Shown: positions 24,052 through 34,599 of the stretch, piece by piece
How positions within the stretch are numbered: position 1 is the first letter of the stretch
How the letters are laid out: each line of letters begins with the position of its first letter
From: Hofstenia miamia
Taxonomy: Eukaryota; Xenacoelomorpha; Acoela
DNA length: 64,000 nt
Direction: 5' to 3'
Assembly (NCBI GenBank): GCA_004352715.1
Contig: SCFE01000059.1
Coordinates: 566,143-630,142 of the forward strand
Made by a program: the position numbers and the translations under genes
Notes under the pieces: generated by a model
The model's input: the letters and a program-made list of their open reading frames with translations, nothing else
What the model was told of the DNA's origin: nothing
Database searches by the model: none

Positions 24052-24550
24052 ATTTTTGCTAGGGATGTTCCGGTATCCGGAAAACCGGCAATTGTACAGG
24101 CGGACCCGAATATCCGGATGTCAGATGAAATTTAACTTGCTGACGTGATTTCACCGAATAACATATCTGCAAAATTTCTCCCTAAATTCCGTGATAAAAC
24201 TTGATTTAAAAATTGCATTTTCGAGGAAAAACTATATTTTTTCCATGACACACAAGTTGTCATGCAACAAAACAAGTTTTTCTGACATATTAGGAAGTAG
24301 TTTCTTTCGTTGACTTGAGAATATATTTCCATGTATGCAGAATACCTTTTCACTTCGGTCACTTGATGCTAAAATATATGCGCGTTGGTTTCTGAAGATG
24401 TCGATATTTTTTGAGAAATGACCCTGTTCTTCAGTAATAATTGAACAATATATTATCCAGTATCCCGTAAATTATCCGGAATCCGGCAGTCATATTATTT
24501 GGTAATCAGTATATTCAATTCACTATCCGGATCCCATCCCTAATTTTTGC
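24052..24550. mobile_element. hAT MITE (24060-24542) with perfect 8-bp target duplication
   Basis: The ends are TAGGGATGTTCCGGTATCCGG-like on the left and, reverse complemented, TAGGGATGGGATCCGGATAG on the right, obeying the YARNG rule. The flanking octamers 24052-24059 and 24543-24550 are both ATTTTTGC. Subterminal CCGGAT motifs repeat several times and may be transposase-binding sites. The 483 bases have no coding capacity; the open frames 23867-24148 and 24132-24362 cross it by chance. Partial relatives lie at 31786-31975 and 33480-33723. Confidence 0.9.
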
Positions 24551-24627
24551 ACTGTGTTTATTAGGTTAATCTGCATATTAGATTGTTCAAACGCAGCTGT
24601 TCAAACTTGAGCAAAATATGGACAACA

Positions 24628-24631
<4 letters not shown>

Positions 24632-24661
<30 letters not shown>
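24632..24661. repeat. (TA)n microsatellite
   Basis: Fifteen TA units following a non-coding stretch. Confidence 0.95.
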
Positions 24662-24662
<1 letters not shown>

Positions 24663-25277
24663 TTGGCATACCTTAGGCCTACCTTAATTCTTCAACTATT
24701 ATGTTTCTCTATTATTTAAGCCATTTTATGTAATTTTCATTTATCAAGTTTTGGGAATTACAGATTTTTGTATTGTATATATAAATGGATTTTGTGTAGT
24801 GATTTAATCTTTATAATTTTCTAGATTAATCGCACTTGTGAATTTCCCAGCAAAACAGTTTTAGCTGGAACTAAAACGTATGAAGTTAAAATAGCTCTAA
24901 TATTGCCCAAGAAAATGTCACGCCACCCAATCCCAGCTCAGTTCAATATCAATTATAAACAACAAATTTGAGAAATTCGAGAATTTACGAGAATTGAAAA
25001 TGCTAAGGAGATCTGCATTGCTCGTATATCTAAAATTTTTTAAGTTTTTACTTTTTTTCTTGCAATAAATCTTGATGTTAGCAGGGCCTTCTTAAAGAAT
25101 AGTTAGTTCAGTCGATTATCTCAACAGCTTGGATTAAAAGATGTTCACACCGTTTTTATAGTATGATAGTTTGGCATTCTTGCCTCCCATGTTAATGAAA
25201 AAGAACTTGTCATGTAACAAATATTAATTAAATTATTGTAGAAGTGAGTAAAAATTGTGTATTTAGGAAACATAAAA
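24662..25277. other. Non-coding stretch
   Basis: Nothing recognised; AT-rich. Confidence 0.5.
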
Positions 25278-25463
25278 ATGACAAACATGAAGTTGCATAT
25301 TTTTCTCATTGTCTGCTTTCAACTTTACATCTTTTTCATCTCAGTTGCAGGTATAGACGAAAGCCTAATTTTGGCAAGGAAATCACTTTTTGAGACCAAC
25401 GATGGTGGGCTTGCATATCAATTCATTAAGGCAGATAACATAGCAAAGAATGGACAAAATTAA
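25278..25463 (+). CDS. Possible small secreted peptide or signal-peptide first exon
   Basis: From the ATG at 25278 the frame gives 61 residues. The first ~25 (MTNMKLHIFLIVCFQLYIFF, then ISVAG) form a textbook signal peptide: short polar start, long hydrophobic core and small residues before a plausible cut after Ala-Gly. The rest (IDESLILARKSLFETNDGGL and 16 more) is hydrophilic with no cysteine pair, dibasic site or known domain. An alternative is attractive: TTGCAG|GTATAG right after the signal peptide is a good splice donor, so this may be the first exon of a larger secreted protein whose other exons I could not find. An upstream GTG lengthens the open frame by seven codons but is not a likely start. 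Function unknown. Confidence 0.35.
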   Translation: MTNMKLHIFLIVCFQLYIFFISVAGIDESLILARKSLFETNDGGLAYQFIKADNIAKNGQN

Positions 25464-26780
25464 ACAAAAATCACGCCTATGTCTATTTTTGGAATTATAT
25501 TTGATTAAATTATTTAAAATCAAATGGCATGTTGTGTTTATGCAATCATATAGTTAAACACCTAAGATTTTTTATAGTAATGATATTACTTTTCACACTT
25601 TTTATACACTAAATTTGAAAACTTGAAACTTCAAAACTACCCAGCAAAATGAATATGAATGGAAAATACTGAATATGTAAAAACTACTAAACCTCACAAA
25701 ACAAGTGTTTGCAAAGGCAGCGATTGAAATTCATGCAGTAGATAAACGTCGAAAATATATTTTGCTGCAAACTTGTGTGCTCGCCGATTTTTTAAAATAT
25801 TGGATAGTATTGTTCCAAATAAGAAGAAATTGTAATATAAGTAATTGAAATAACGATATATTTCTCCGTTCTGAGAACTACACTTTAAAGATGAGCTTCA
25901 ATTTTTTTTAATTTTAGACATATTTTTAAAATCATCGTGCCCTTTATAGAGCATTGATGTCAAGATCATAATTCAGTTTGAAGGAGTGCATAAGATTGGA
26001 ATAAAATTTAGGAGCTCTATAGACTAAGGAAGTAGTTTCTGCTGAAAGATTAAAGTTCCTCATTTTCTTTAAGCAATTCGAATCCCAGCACAAATAACAA
26101 ATGATTTAAAGCACTAAACTATTATTTTCAGTCTCGAATCACGCTCCACCAAAGCTGCTGCCATCACTTTTCAAAATATTCTTTCTGAATATATAGAAAT
26201 ATATCAGATAATCTGCGACTCATAGAATAATCATTCTCTCAAAGGTATTTGAGAGAGTACCCCCATCATCTTATAAGTTCAAACATGCTCAGAATTGTCC
26301 CCACTATCAACCCATATGATTTTAACTGATTGTCCGACTTGCTATTACGTTTAAATATCAAAATTTCTCGGATGCATTTTCTACAATTCCTATATATATA
26401 AATATGACAATATTTATTCTATGCCTCTTTTCTACTGCTGAGTTAAAATAATTATATTTCACTCTGCGCTGTCCGTTATGAACTATTGATAGTCTGTCTA
26501 AAGTAGACAAAATAGAATCTTCTGAACTCTTTAAATTTGTTGCAATATTAGTTATCAAATTTAGTATTATTGAAAACTACAATCCATTTCGAATGATTAC
26601 CAGGTAAAGATATGGCAAATTATATCATTCAATCATTTGAAATCAATTATATTCGCTCTCTTGCTTGCTGAACATGATGACGTCCTATTCAGATGAGACT
26701 AAGAACGTGGCTTATTGATAGCAAAAAACAAATACAGAAAGAGAACCTTCATCATTTCCAGACCACGTCTAAAGAATTTT
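25464..26780. other. Non-coding stretch
   Basis: No further exon of the putative secreted protein is recognised here, and no element ends. Confidence 0.45.
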
Positions 26781-26837
26781 AATTTTGATTCTATTGTATT
26801 AATTGTATTGTTCTGATTAGAGTAAATAATATAAAAC

Positions 26838-27439
26838 ATTATTATTATTATTATTATTATCCTTGCATCTCACAGCTTCATGCTGGTATCCCTCTCAGCT
26901 CGGGGAACTCACCAGTTCCCAGGGAGTCTGAGAGCTTTCCTCAGGACTCTAGCTGTTCCTAACAATGCTGCCTTCTGTGCTACTGCTCCTCCCCACTTTG
27001 GTACTCCCAACTCCTCCAAGTATCTCTTATGCTTCTTACTCACTGCTCCTAGTGCGCCTACTACTACCGGGACTACTTCAACTTTCTTTAACTTCCACAG
27101 CCTTTCTATTTCCTCTGCTAACTCTCTGTACTTGTCTATCTTCTCTTTCTCCTTGCTTTCTACATTCCTGTCCTTTGGTACTGCTATGTCTATTACTGTT
27201 CCTAATCTTTTCTCTTTGTCTACCACTACTATGTCTGGCCTCCGTGCTTCTATCACTTTGCTCGTCTGTATGTTGAAATCCCACAGTATCTTAACCTTCT
27301 CATTTTCTATGACGCCCTGTGGCTTGTGCTCATACCACTTGTCTCCTGCTTCTAACCCATGCTGCCTGCTCAAACTCCAGTGTACCATTCTTCCCACCTT
27401 GTCGTGCCTGAACTTATACTCATCTTGTCGTGCCTGAAC
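26838..27439 (-). pseudogene. 3' end of a restriction-like-endonuclease LINE (copy 1)
   Basis: Minus-strand C-terminal part of a non-LTR polyprotein. The frame 26909-27397 has KWYEHKPQGVIENEKVKILW, then RRPDIVVVDKEKRLGTVIDI and AVPKDRNVESKEKEKIDKYR. The spacing of PD, then D, then E-K and KY fits the PD-(D/E)XK-like endonuclease of R2/NeSL-type elements, which cuts target DNA. It continues with VVPVVVGALGAVSKKHKRYL, a well-conserved tail in this group. The 3' end carries (AAT)n (plus strand ATT repeats at 26838-26860). The copy is cut at the N at 27440, so reverse transcriptase is absent. The GC content is higher than the neighbourhood, suggesting a fairly recent arrival. Confidence 0.8.
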
Positions 27440-27440
27440 N

Positions 27441-28353
27441 TTCTATTGTATTAATTGTATTGTTCTGATTAGAGTAAATAATATAAAACATTATTATTAT
27501 TATTATTATTATTCTTACTTCTCACAGCTTAATGCTGGTATCGCTCTCAGCTCGGGGAACCCATCAGTTCCCAGGGAGTCTGAAAGCTTTCTTCAGGACT
27601 CTATAGCTGTTTTTAACAATGCTGCCTTCTGTGTTACTGCTTCTCCCAACTTTAGTACTCCCAACTCCTCCAAGTATCTCTTATGCTTCTTACTTACTGC
27701 TCCTAGTGCTCTTACTACTACCGGGACTACATTAACCTTCTTCAATTTCCACAGACTTTCTATATCCTCTGCCAACTTGTCTATCTTCTCTTTCTCCTTG
27801 CTTTCTACATTCCTGTCCTTTGGTACTGCTATGTCTATCACTGTTCCCAATCTTTTCTTTTTGTCTATCCTCTCCAACACTCTATTGACCTTTGCTGTCT
27901 CTATTGCTAGCTTGCTTTTCTTAACTCCTCTTGAAACTGGCAACCTAGATCTCTCACCTATTTCTTCCTTCATATTTTCCTTTATTGCTGCTGCAGTTTT
28001 TGCGTCTACTGGCTCTGCTGTTTCCGCCACTTCTGGCACAGTTTCTATCACTTCATCTTCCCTTTGCTTAGCCTGATCAACTCTCTTTTTTTCCCCTACT
28101 CTCATCCAACTGTAACTTTCGCACTTGTACTGCAAGCCTCTGCTCTGTAACTTCTAATCCTGTTCCTGCCTTACTCTATTCTTCCAACATTCCTTCCTGT
28201 AACCCCTCTCATCCGGCCTGCTTCTTCTGTAACACTCCAGTGCTGTTCTGTTCTGCTCATCTGTCCATTTGGTCCATTGGTCTGTGTGGATCCTATACTA
28301 CCACTTTTCGAGTCCACACTCCCGATTGTGGAGCCTGCCTGACGAAGATTCTT
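27441..28353 (-). pseudogene. Internally deleted copy of the same LINE (copy 2)
   Basis: It has the same (AAT)n 3' end and the same VIDIAVPKDRNVESKEKEKI stretch (about 7% different from copy 1). Upstream of KKKRLGTV the sequence jumps to a Glu/Lys-rich linker (VAETAEPVDAKTAAAIKENM and RLPVSRGVKKSKLAIETAKV, ending NRVLERI), which in complete members lies before the reverse transcriptase. So the whole reverse transcriptase and the PD half of the endonuclease are deleted in frame (frame 27593-28135). It runs into the 1000-N gap. The first ~49 bases (27441-27489) equal the sequence flanking copy 1. Confidence 0.75.
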
Positions 28354-29353
28354 NNNNNNNNNNNNNNNNNNNNNNNNNNNNNNNNNNNNNNNNNNNNNNN
28401 NNNNNNNNNNNNNNNNNNNNNNNNNNNNNNNNNNNNNNNNNNNNNNNNNNNNNNNNNNNNNNNNNNNNNNNNNNNNNNNNNNNNNNNNNNNNNNNNNNNN
28501 NNNNNNNNNNNNNNNNNNNNNNNNNNNNNNNNNNNNNNNNNNNNNNNNNNNNNNNNNNNNNNNNNNNNNNNNNNNNNNNNNNNNNNNNNNNNNNNNNNNN
28601 NNNNNNNNNNNNNNNNNNNNNNNNNNNNNNNNNNNNNNNNNNNNNNNNNNNNNNNNNNNNNNNNNNNNNNNNNNNNNNNNNNNNNNNNNNNNNNNNNNNN
28701 NNNNNNNNNNNNNNNNNNNNNNNNNNNNNNNNNNNNNNNNNNNNNNNNNNNNNNNNNNNNNNNNNNNNNNNNNNNNNNNNNNNNNNNNNNNNNNNNNNNN
28801 NNNNNNNNNNNNNNNNNNNNNNNNNNNNNNNNNNNNNNNNNNNNNNNNNNNNNNNNNNNNNNNNNNNNNNNNNNNNNNNNNNNNNNNNNNNNNNNNNNNN
28901 NNNNNNNNNNNNNNNNNNNNNNNNNNNNNNNNNNNNNNNNNNNNNNNNNNNNNNNNNNNNNNNNNNNNNNNNNNNNNNNNNNNNNNNNNNNNNNNNNNNN
29001 NNNNNNNNNNNNNNNNNNNNNNNNNNNNNNNNNNNNNNNNNNNNNNNNNNNNNNNNNNNNNNNNNNNNNNNNNNNNNNNNNNNNNNNNNNNNNNNNNNNN
29101 NNNNNNNNNNNNNNNNNNNNNNNNNNNNNNNNNNNNNNNNNNNNNNNNNNNNNNNNNNNNNNNNNNNNNNNNNNNNNNNNNNNNNNNNNNNNNNNNNNNN
29201 NNNNNNNNNNNNNNNNNNNNNNNNNNNNNNNNNNNNNNNNNNNNNNNNNNNNNNNNNNNNNNNNNNNNNNNNNNNNNNNNNNNNNNNNNNNNNNNNNNNN
29301 NNNNNNNNNNNNNNNNNNNNNNNNNNNNNNNNNNNNNNNNNNNNNNNNNNNNN
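28354..29353. other. Assembly gap (1000 N)
   Basis: Exactly 1000 N, a likely placeholder of unknown true size. Confidence 0.99.
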
Positions 29354-29360
29354 ATACTAT

Positions 29361-29420
29361 TGTGCTCAGATTTATACTATGCGACCGGTTTCGATTTAAA
29401 ATCATCGTCAATACAAATTT
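29361..29420 (-). ncRNA. Hammerhead-ribozyme-like motif of Penelope element
   Basis: Downstream of the GIY-YIG frame the minus strand reads TTGACGA (29405-29411), a short GATT-TTA-AATC hairpin, GAAA (29389-29392), CCGG and GTC (29383-29385). This is the order of a type I hammerhead (CUGANGA, stem II, GAAA, minimal stem III, UC cleavage). The flanking ATTTGTAT and GTATAAAT can pair, including two G-U pairs, as stem I. Hammerheads are known in Penelope-like elements. The first core base is U instead of C, so this copy may be weak or dead. Confidence 0.5.
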
Positions 29421-29474
29421 TGTGGTAATATAATATACAATTCACTACACTTAATATTGTTAAATATGCATGCA

Positions 29475-30251
29475 CTAAAAGATATTCAATATGTTGGTCG
29501 TTCTTTGTTTATTCATTAGTCTTTGTTTATTTGAGTTCTTAATAATTAGGGCTTCAGAAATCTTAGTATTAGGTGTTTTCATAATGATCTTAAAATTATT
29601 GATGTTTGCTCGATGTTGGCAAGTATAAATTTCGGAATTTAAATGCCCTGATAGGTGTTCATTAACCCGAGTTTGCAGCTGTCGCTTTGTTTCACCGATG
29701 TAAGAATGGTGACATTCTTCACATGTAAACTTGTATACAATTGATGAAACAAGCATCTCTTGAATCGGATCTTTGTTGCGAAATATATTACAGGTCTTCT
29801 TAGTTTCTAATATTGGTCTTATTCTTGTGTATCTTAATTTTGCATTAATTTTCTTTTTTCTTAGATTTAGCAGTTGTTGGTGCTCTTCAATATATGGCAA
29901 CTTCCAATGTATTGGTTCTTTATCATTAGATTGATCTTGGTTACATATTACTTCAGGCTTCTTTGTTAGCTGTTGATCAATATACCTCTTAATTAATCGA
30001 TGTGGATAGCCATTGTTTTCCAAAATTACATATAATTCAGAGATTGATTCAGTTAAATTCTGGTAATTTGAAGAAATTTTGATTATACGATTAAGTAGGC
30101 ATTTGATGGTATTAATTTTATACTTTGAATCACAATATGAATGAAATGAAATGTAAAGATTGGTATTTGTTGATTTTCGGTACATTTTAATTTCGTAGGA
30201 ATAGTTATTGTACGTTATTGTAACATCCAGAAAATTTAATTTACTGTTCAT
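29475..30251 (-). pseudogene. Penelope RT thumb and GIY-YIG endonuclease
   Basis: An open frame of 258 codons, starting at an ATG that is probably internal to the polyprotein. The N-terminal half (KLNFLDVTITYNNYSYEIKM, ISSNYQNLTESISEL, YPHRLIKRYI) is the post-RT region. The C-terminal half carries the GIY-YIG nuclease: SSIVYKFTCEECHHSYIGET, then KRQLQTRVNEH. The variant has VYKF for GIY, the CxxC insert typical of Penelope, YIG, and the Arg and Glu of the RxxEH stretch. The domain is complete in sequence; it would nick target DNA for integration. The rest of the protein is broken, so autonomy is unlikely. Confidence 0.88.
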
Positions 30252-30280
30252 GGTGTATTCAATTGTAAATTGTAACTCTT

Positions 30281-30830
30281 TTAAGCAATTACAATCATAA
30301 AGTCTTGGTTTTCGAATGTAGTAAAAATGTCATCAACATATCTATGATATGCAATGGCCTTTGCGATTTTTAAGCCATCTATATTCTTTTCGATGATATC
30401 CATGGCAAAGGATCCCGTAATTGGACCTAGTGGTGATCCCATTTCCATTCCATCTATCTGCTTGTAAATAGTTTCATTAAATATACATTTTACGTTTAGA
30501 CAAGCAATATTCAATAATTTTCTTAGGGTGTTATGATTGATAGATATTTCATTCTCTGGAATTAGACTTATGATATGGTATATTGTTTTTATCACCGGAA
30601 TGTTTGTAAATAACGACTTCACATCAAAGCTTGCAATAAATTTTCTTTTTTTTTGTTTTCTTCAAAATCTTCTTTAAGTTTGTCAAGAAAGCAAATGCAT
30701 CATTCAGATTATACCTTGTTGGAATATATTTTTTTAAGAAGTTCATCAAGCCACTTTGATAATTTATAGGTGTTTGAGTTAATCATTGACAAAATGGGTC
30801 TAAATGGTGGATCTTTGTTACTTTTATGAA
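30281..30830 (-). pseudogene. Penelope reverse transcriptase remnant
   Basis: Reads PPFRPILSMINSNTYKLSKW (RT block preceding the palm), then after frame changes DVKSLFTNIPVIKTI (block A with catalytic Asp), QIDGMEMGSPLGPITGSFAM (block B) and YHRYVDDIFTTFEN (catalytic YVDD). All are typical of the telomerase-related Penelope RT. The frame is split near 30625-30705 and ends early at 30281. Confidence 0.88.
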
Positions 30831-30849
30831 TTATATATATATATATATA

Positions 30850-31675
30850 NNNNNNNNNNNNNNNNNNNNNNNNNNNNNNNNNNNNNNNNNNNNNNNNNNN
30901 NNNNNNNNNNNNNNNNNNNNNNNNNNNNNNNNNNNNNNNNNNNNNNNNNNNNNNNNNNNNNNNNNNNNNNNNNNNNNNNNNNNNNNNNNNNNNNNNNNNN
31001 NNNNNNNNNNNNNNNNNNNNNNNNNNNNNNNNNNNNNNNNNNNNNNNNNNNNNNNNNNNNNNNNNNNNNNNNNNNNNNNNNNNNNNNNNNNNNNNNNNNN
31101 NNNNNNNNNNNNNNNNNNNNNNNNNNNNNNNNNNNNNNNNNNNNNNNNNNNNNNNNNNNNNNNNNNNNNNNNNNNNNNNNNNNNNNNNNNNNNNNNNNNN
31201 NNNNNNNNNNNNNNNNNNNNNNNNNNNNNNNNNNNNNNNNNNNNNNNNNNNNNNNNNNNNNNNNNNNNNNNNNNNNNNNNNNNNNNNNNNNNNNNNNNNN
31301 NNNNNNNNNNNNNNNNNNNNNNNNNNNNNNNNNNNNNNNNNNNNNNNNNNNNNNNNNNNNNNNNNNNNNNNNNNNNNNNNNNNNNNNNNNNNNNNNNNNN
31401 NNNNNNNNNNNNNNNNNNNNNNNNNNNNNNNNNNNNNNNNNNNNNNNNNNNNNNNNNNNNNNNNNNNNNNNNNNNNNNNNNNNNNNNNNNNNNNNNNNNN
31501 NNNNNNNNNNNNNNNNNNNNNNNNNNNNNNNNNNNNNNNNNNNNNNNNNNNNNNNNNNNNNNNNNNNNNNNNNNNNNNNNNNNNNNNNNNNNNNNNNNNN
31601 NNNNNNNNNNNNNNNNNNNNNNNNNNNNNNNNNNNNNNNNNNNNNNNNNNNNNNNNNNNNNNNNNNNNNNNNNNN
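30850..31675. other. Assembly gap (826 N) inside TA/GTATATA repeat
   Basis: TA-rich sequence on both sides. Open frames crossing it are artefacts. Confidence 0.99.
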
Positions 31676-31753
31676 GTATATATATATATATGCATCACTG
31701 TAACTTTACAGTTCTTAATAAAATATTAGTTAACTTAAACCTTTTATCTTACA

Positions 31754-31975
31754 GATTAACCTAAGAAACACAGTGCAAAAATTAGGGATGTGATCCGGAT
31801 GGTGAATTGAATATACCAGATACCGGATAATATGACTGCCGGATTCCGGATAACTTACAGGATACCGGATAATATATTGTTAAATTATTACTGCAGATAT
31901 GTCAGGAAAACTTGTTTTGTTGTATGACAACTTGTGTATTGTGGAAAAAATATATTTTTTCCTCGGAAATGCATC
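31754..31975 (-). mobile_element. Partial hAT MITE, inverted relative to 24.06-24.54 kb
   Basis: Starts with TAGGGATGTGATCCGGATGG and follows the reverse complement of the 24.5 kb MITE for about 190 bases, then stops. The 32 bases in front (31754-31785, ending CACAGTGCAAAAAT) also match the flank outside the 24.5 kb MITE with one mismatch, so the copied unit included host DNA. Confidence 0.75.
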
Positions 31976-32017
31976 CTCAGATTGTCATTCAATGAGTAAA
32001 TTTCTGTACATAATTAG

Positions 32018-33011
32018 CTAACGATACAATTCTGTTAAAGTAAAATGTGACGTTTTGCTTTTCAGTAGTTTTCGAGACCTAAGAAGCAATTCACTATTTG
32101 TTCTGAGACCACTTCTCAAAGGGATCCATAATGAAATGCAATGAAAGATATTGATATCGTATTTTTCATTCAGGAGTCTGTTGAAAAATAATAGGTCAGC
32201 CAATTGTAGTTTTAGTGAAATAGGTAATAGTTTAAGTTTCTCTAATCTATCTTATAATCTTTCAGAAATAATCCATTTGACACATCTCTTTTGCAGCTTT
32301 TCCATGTCATTCATAGAAAGGCACTATACTTGAGAAAAGTACAATAACTTATTCAAAACTAAAGATTTATACACTGATACTTTGACAGAATAATTCACAG
32401 TAAAACGAATATTTATTTTGATATTTATAAATGAAATATTTAAATATATTATTCTATGATAAATATGCTTTTCCCAAGAGAAACTACTCGCAATGTAAAT
32501 CCGAACTTTTTTAGATTGTTTTTACAATTTATGGGAACAGAACAATAATTTATTGATTTATTTGAGAATGCGGAAATGATATCAAATGGATTTGCTGACA
32601 TTGAATGATAGATTGTTCAAGTAAACTCCTTACTAATGGTTAACATATCTTCTGATATATCCAGAAGTGAATTAGATATAATTTTCACATCATCTGCAAA
32701 GACTGAAACATTTTGAAAAAAAGTCCCACAAATCGTTAACATAAATTATAAAGAGTATTAGTTATTTCTAAGCATTCGGAGAAGGAATGCTGAACCAATG
32801 TTACTATCGTAGTTTGCTATTTTCTATAGATGGTGTGAAGAAACACATGTAATTGCAATGTGCAAGATTTTTTCTTCACAAAACCAAACTGACTTTTCGA
32901 AAGAATTGAAGCAACAATAGAATATAAAGTTCTACAGTTTACGTTTTCGAAAATTAAAGGTAGTTTTAATAGTAATATCATACGAGAAAAGAAATTAATC
33001 TCTAAGACCAA
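32018..33011 (-). pseudogene. Reverse transcriptase fragment of another LINE
   Basis: Minus strand. 32817-33011 reads LYSIVASILSKSQFGFVKKK and then SCTLQLHVFLHTIYRK (template-binding QFGF block). Near 32640-32720 VSVFADDVKIISNSLLDISE gives the catalytic FADD block. The C-terminal tail is readable at 32018-32203 (DLLFFNRLLNEKYDINIFHC, then PLRSGLRTNS). The blocks are in different frames with stops between them, and spacing between QFGF and FADD is too short, so block A is deleted. The FADDVK form and tail set it apart from the YADDT LINEs elsewhere in the window. Confidence 0.75.
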
Positions 33012-33059
33012 TATGCAGTTAATGCAAAATTATATTTATCAAGATTTTTTTAATGTTTA

Positions 33060-33440
33060 GCTTAAATGTTTTTTTTCAAATTCATTTTATAGCATTTTCT
33101 GGAAAGTTCACCAAGTAATTGTTGGTATTTGTCCCTTTGGTGTACTACTGAAAAGTTCAAAACTTACGTTTTTTCGTGTATGAAATACAAAATCATTGTT
33201 TATAAGCTACTCAGAATTCAATGTGTGCTAACATGTGTGTTTTTCGCAAAGTTTTAGTACTTGAAGTGGTTCCTTCTAAAAGCAAAAATATCATTGTTTT
33301 GAACATTTAATGCTTTTTCAAAGTTTTTTTCTGCAAAAATGCTCTTTTGCAATTCTGCTCATTAGCTATGCATAGTAATACATGTACAATATACACATAA
33401 CATCTATTTTTTATCATTAAGAAATACATTTTTTCAATGT
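33060..33440 (+). repeat. Unclassified interspersed repeat, copy 1
   Basis: About 370 bases matching 34600-34990 in the same orientation at perhaps 75-80% identity. Shared landmarks include AAAGTTCACCAA, AAAACTTACGTTTTTT, TCAGAATTCAATGT, TCTAAAAGCAAAAATA and TATGCATAGTAATACATGTA. No coding potential or termini recognised. Confidence 0.75.
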
Positions 33441-33479
33441 AATGACATTATTTTAACTTTACTAAATTCAACTTGTTTA

Positions 33480-33723
33480 CCGGATTTTACCCGATAATAA
33501 ATTCTGAGAAAAAACTTGATTTAAAAATGGAATTTTTGATGAAAAAGCTATATTTGTTTCATAATATGGAAGTTGTATGCATCAAAACAAGTTTTTTTAC
33601 ATATCAGAACGTAGTATATTTAATATTTATCTATTTTTATTCACAAGAGAAATAGGGTTGTTCTTCATTAATAAATTATCCGTTATCCGGTATTTTCAAT
33701 TTACTATCCGGATCCCATCCCTA
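33480..33723 (+). mobile_element. Partial hAT MITE, third copy
   Basis: Its right end, CTATCCGGATCCCATCCCTA, is the same as that of the 24.06-24.54 kb MITE. The interior matches too (AAAACTTGATTTAAAAAT, AAAACAAGTTTTT). The left inverted repeat is lost and no target duplication is evident. Confidence 0.75.
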
Positions 33724-34599
33724 AATGCAATACAATTGGTTCAAAAACTATATGTAACTGCAAGCACATGCATATGCATACATTTTATACATTATGTAAC
33801 TGCATTTAGCTTGGGATGATCGATTTTGAATGAATTTTGTTTATAATAAATTCACTCATAAAATGAAACGTTGTTAAAAAAATTTACGTTTTCTAATTTT
33901 ATTTCGAGTTCCTTAAAGTCTGGTCTTGCTAGAATACTGATTGTTTTCTACTGAAGAGAATCTCTTATTTTGTAGATCTTTTTTGTATTGCAATGCTTTC
34001 ATTTATTTTACATTCTACTGCTCTGTATACGTCTTTTGCATTTATTCAATTTGACATATCCACAAACAATTTTTATATTTAAGTAAATGCATTATAATTG
34101 AATAAGTTTGTCAGAATATAATCCATTTTATGTCTTTTAAAATACGAAAATAACATAAAAGTATTGTTGAATTAACTAAATTGCATGTTTTTGATATTTA
34201 GCTGAACTTTATAGAGAGCTTTTTAAGACCTTTTGAAGCACTTTAAAGTGTGAACATTATCAAAGGAAAACCTCTTTGTTTTAGAGTCGTACCTTGGCAT
34301 AGCGTTACTTATAGTTTTGCTCGTAAATTTATCACGCGTTGTTGTGAATCTTGGTAAGAAATTAAAAATTTTCGTTTAAATACCGCTCACCTTTAGAAAT
34401 GATATCAATACTATATTTTCCTGCGTCTAAAACGTCAGTTCTGTTGGGTAGAGCAGACTTTATTAATGCAATCATTTAAAGTATGATGCATGAAGATAGT
34501 ATAAGAGAAGCGGAAAAATTTTAAAGGTTAAAATAATACGATCTCACTCATTACAACAAATCGAAAAATAGTTTTATCACTATCAAGTTTTAAATATTT

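Larger units (their letters stand above)
29475..30830 (-). mobile_element. Penelope-like retroelement, 5' side lost in gap
   Basis: Minus-strand element with reverse transcriptase (30281-30830) and GIY-YIG endonuclease (29475-30251). It is broken by a short frame interruption near 30260 and another near 30640-30700. The 5' part disappears into a TA repeat and the 826-N gap (30850-31675). Its 3' end carries the hammerhead-like motif. Confidence 0.9.

Noticed and set aside
26880-27437. Leucine/serine-rich plus-strand frame of 185 residues (also 26965-27276 and 27777-28076)
   Set aside because: It is the complement of the LINE endonuclease frame on the minus strand, whose residues match a known family.
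28240-29433. Very long open frames through N runs (also 30709-31764, 61244-61654 and 21532-21923)
   Set aside because: They exist only because N does not create stops; the known sequence on either side is repeat or gap edge.
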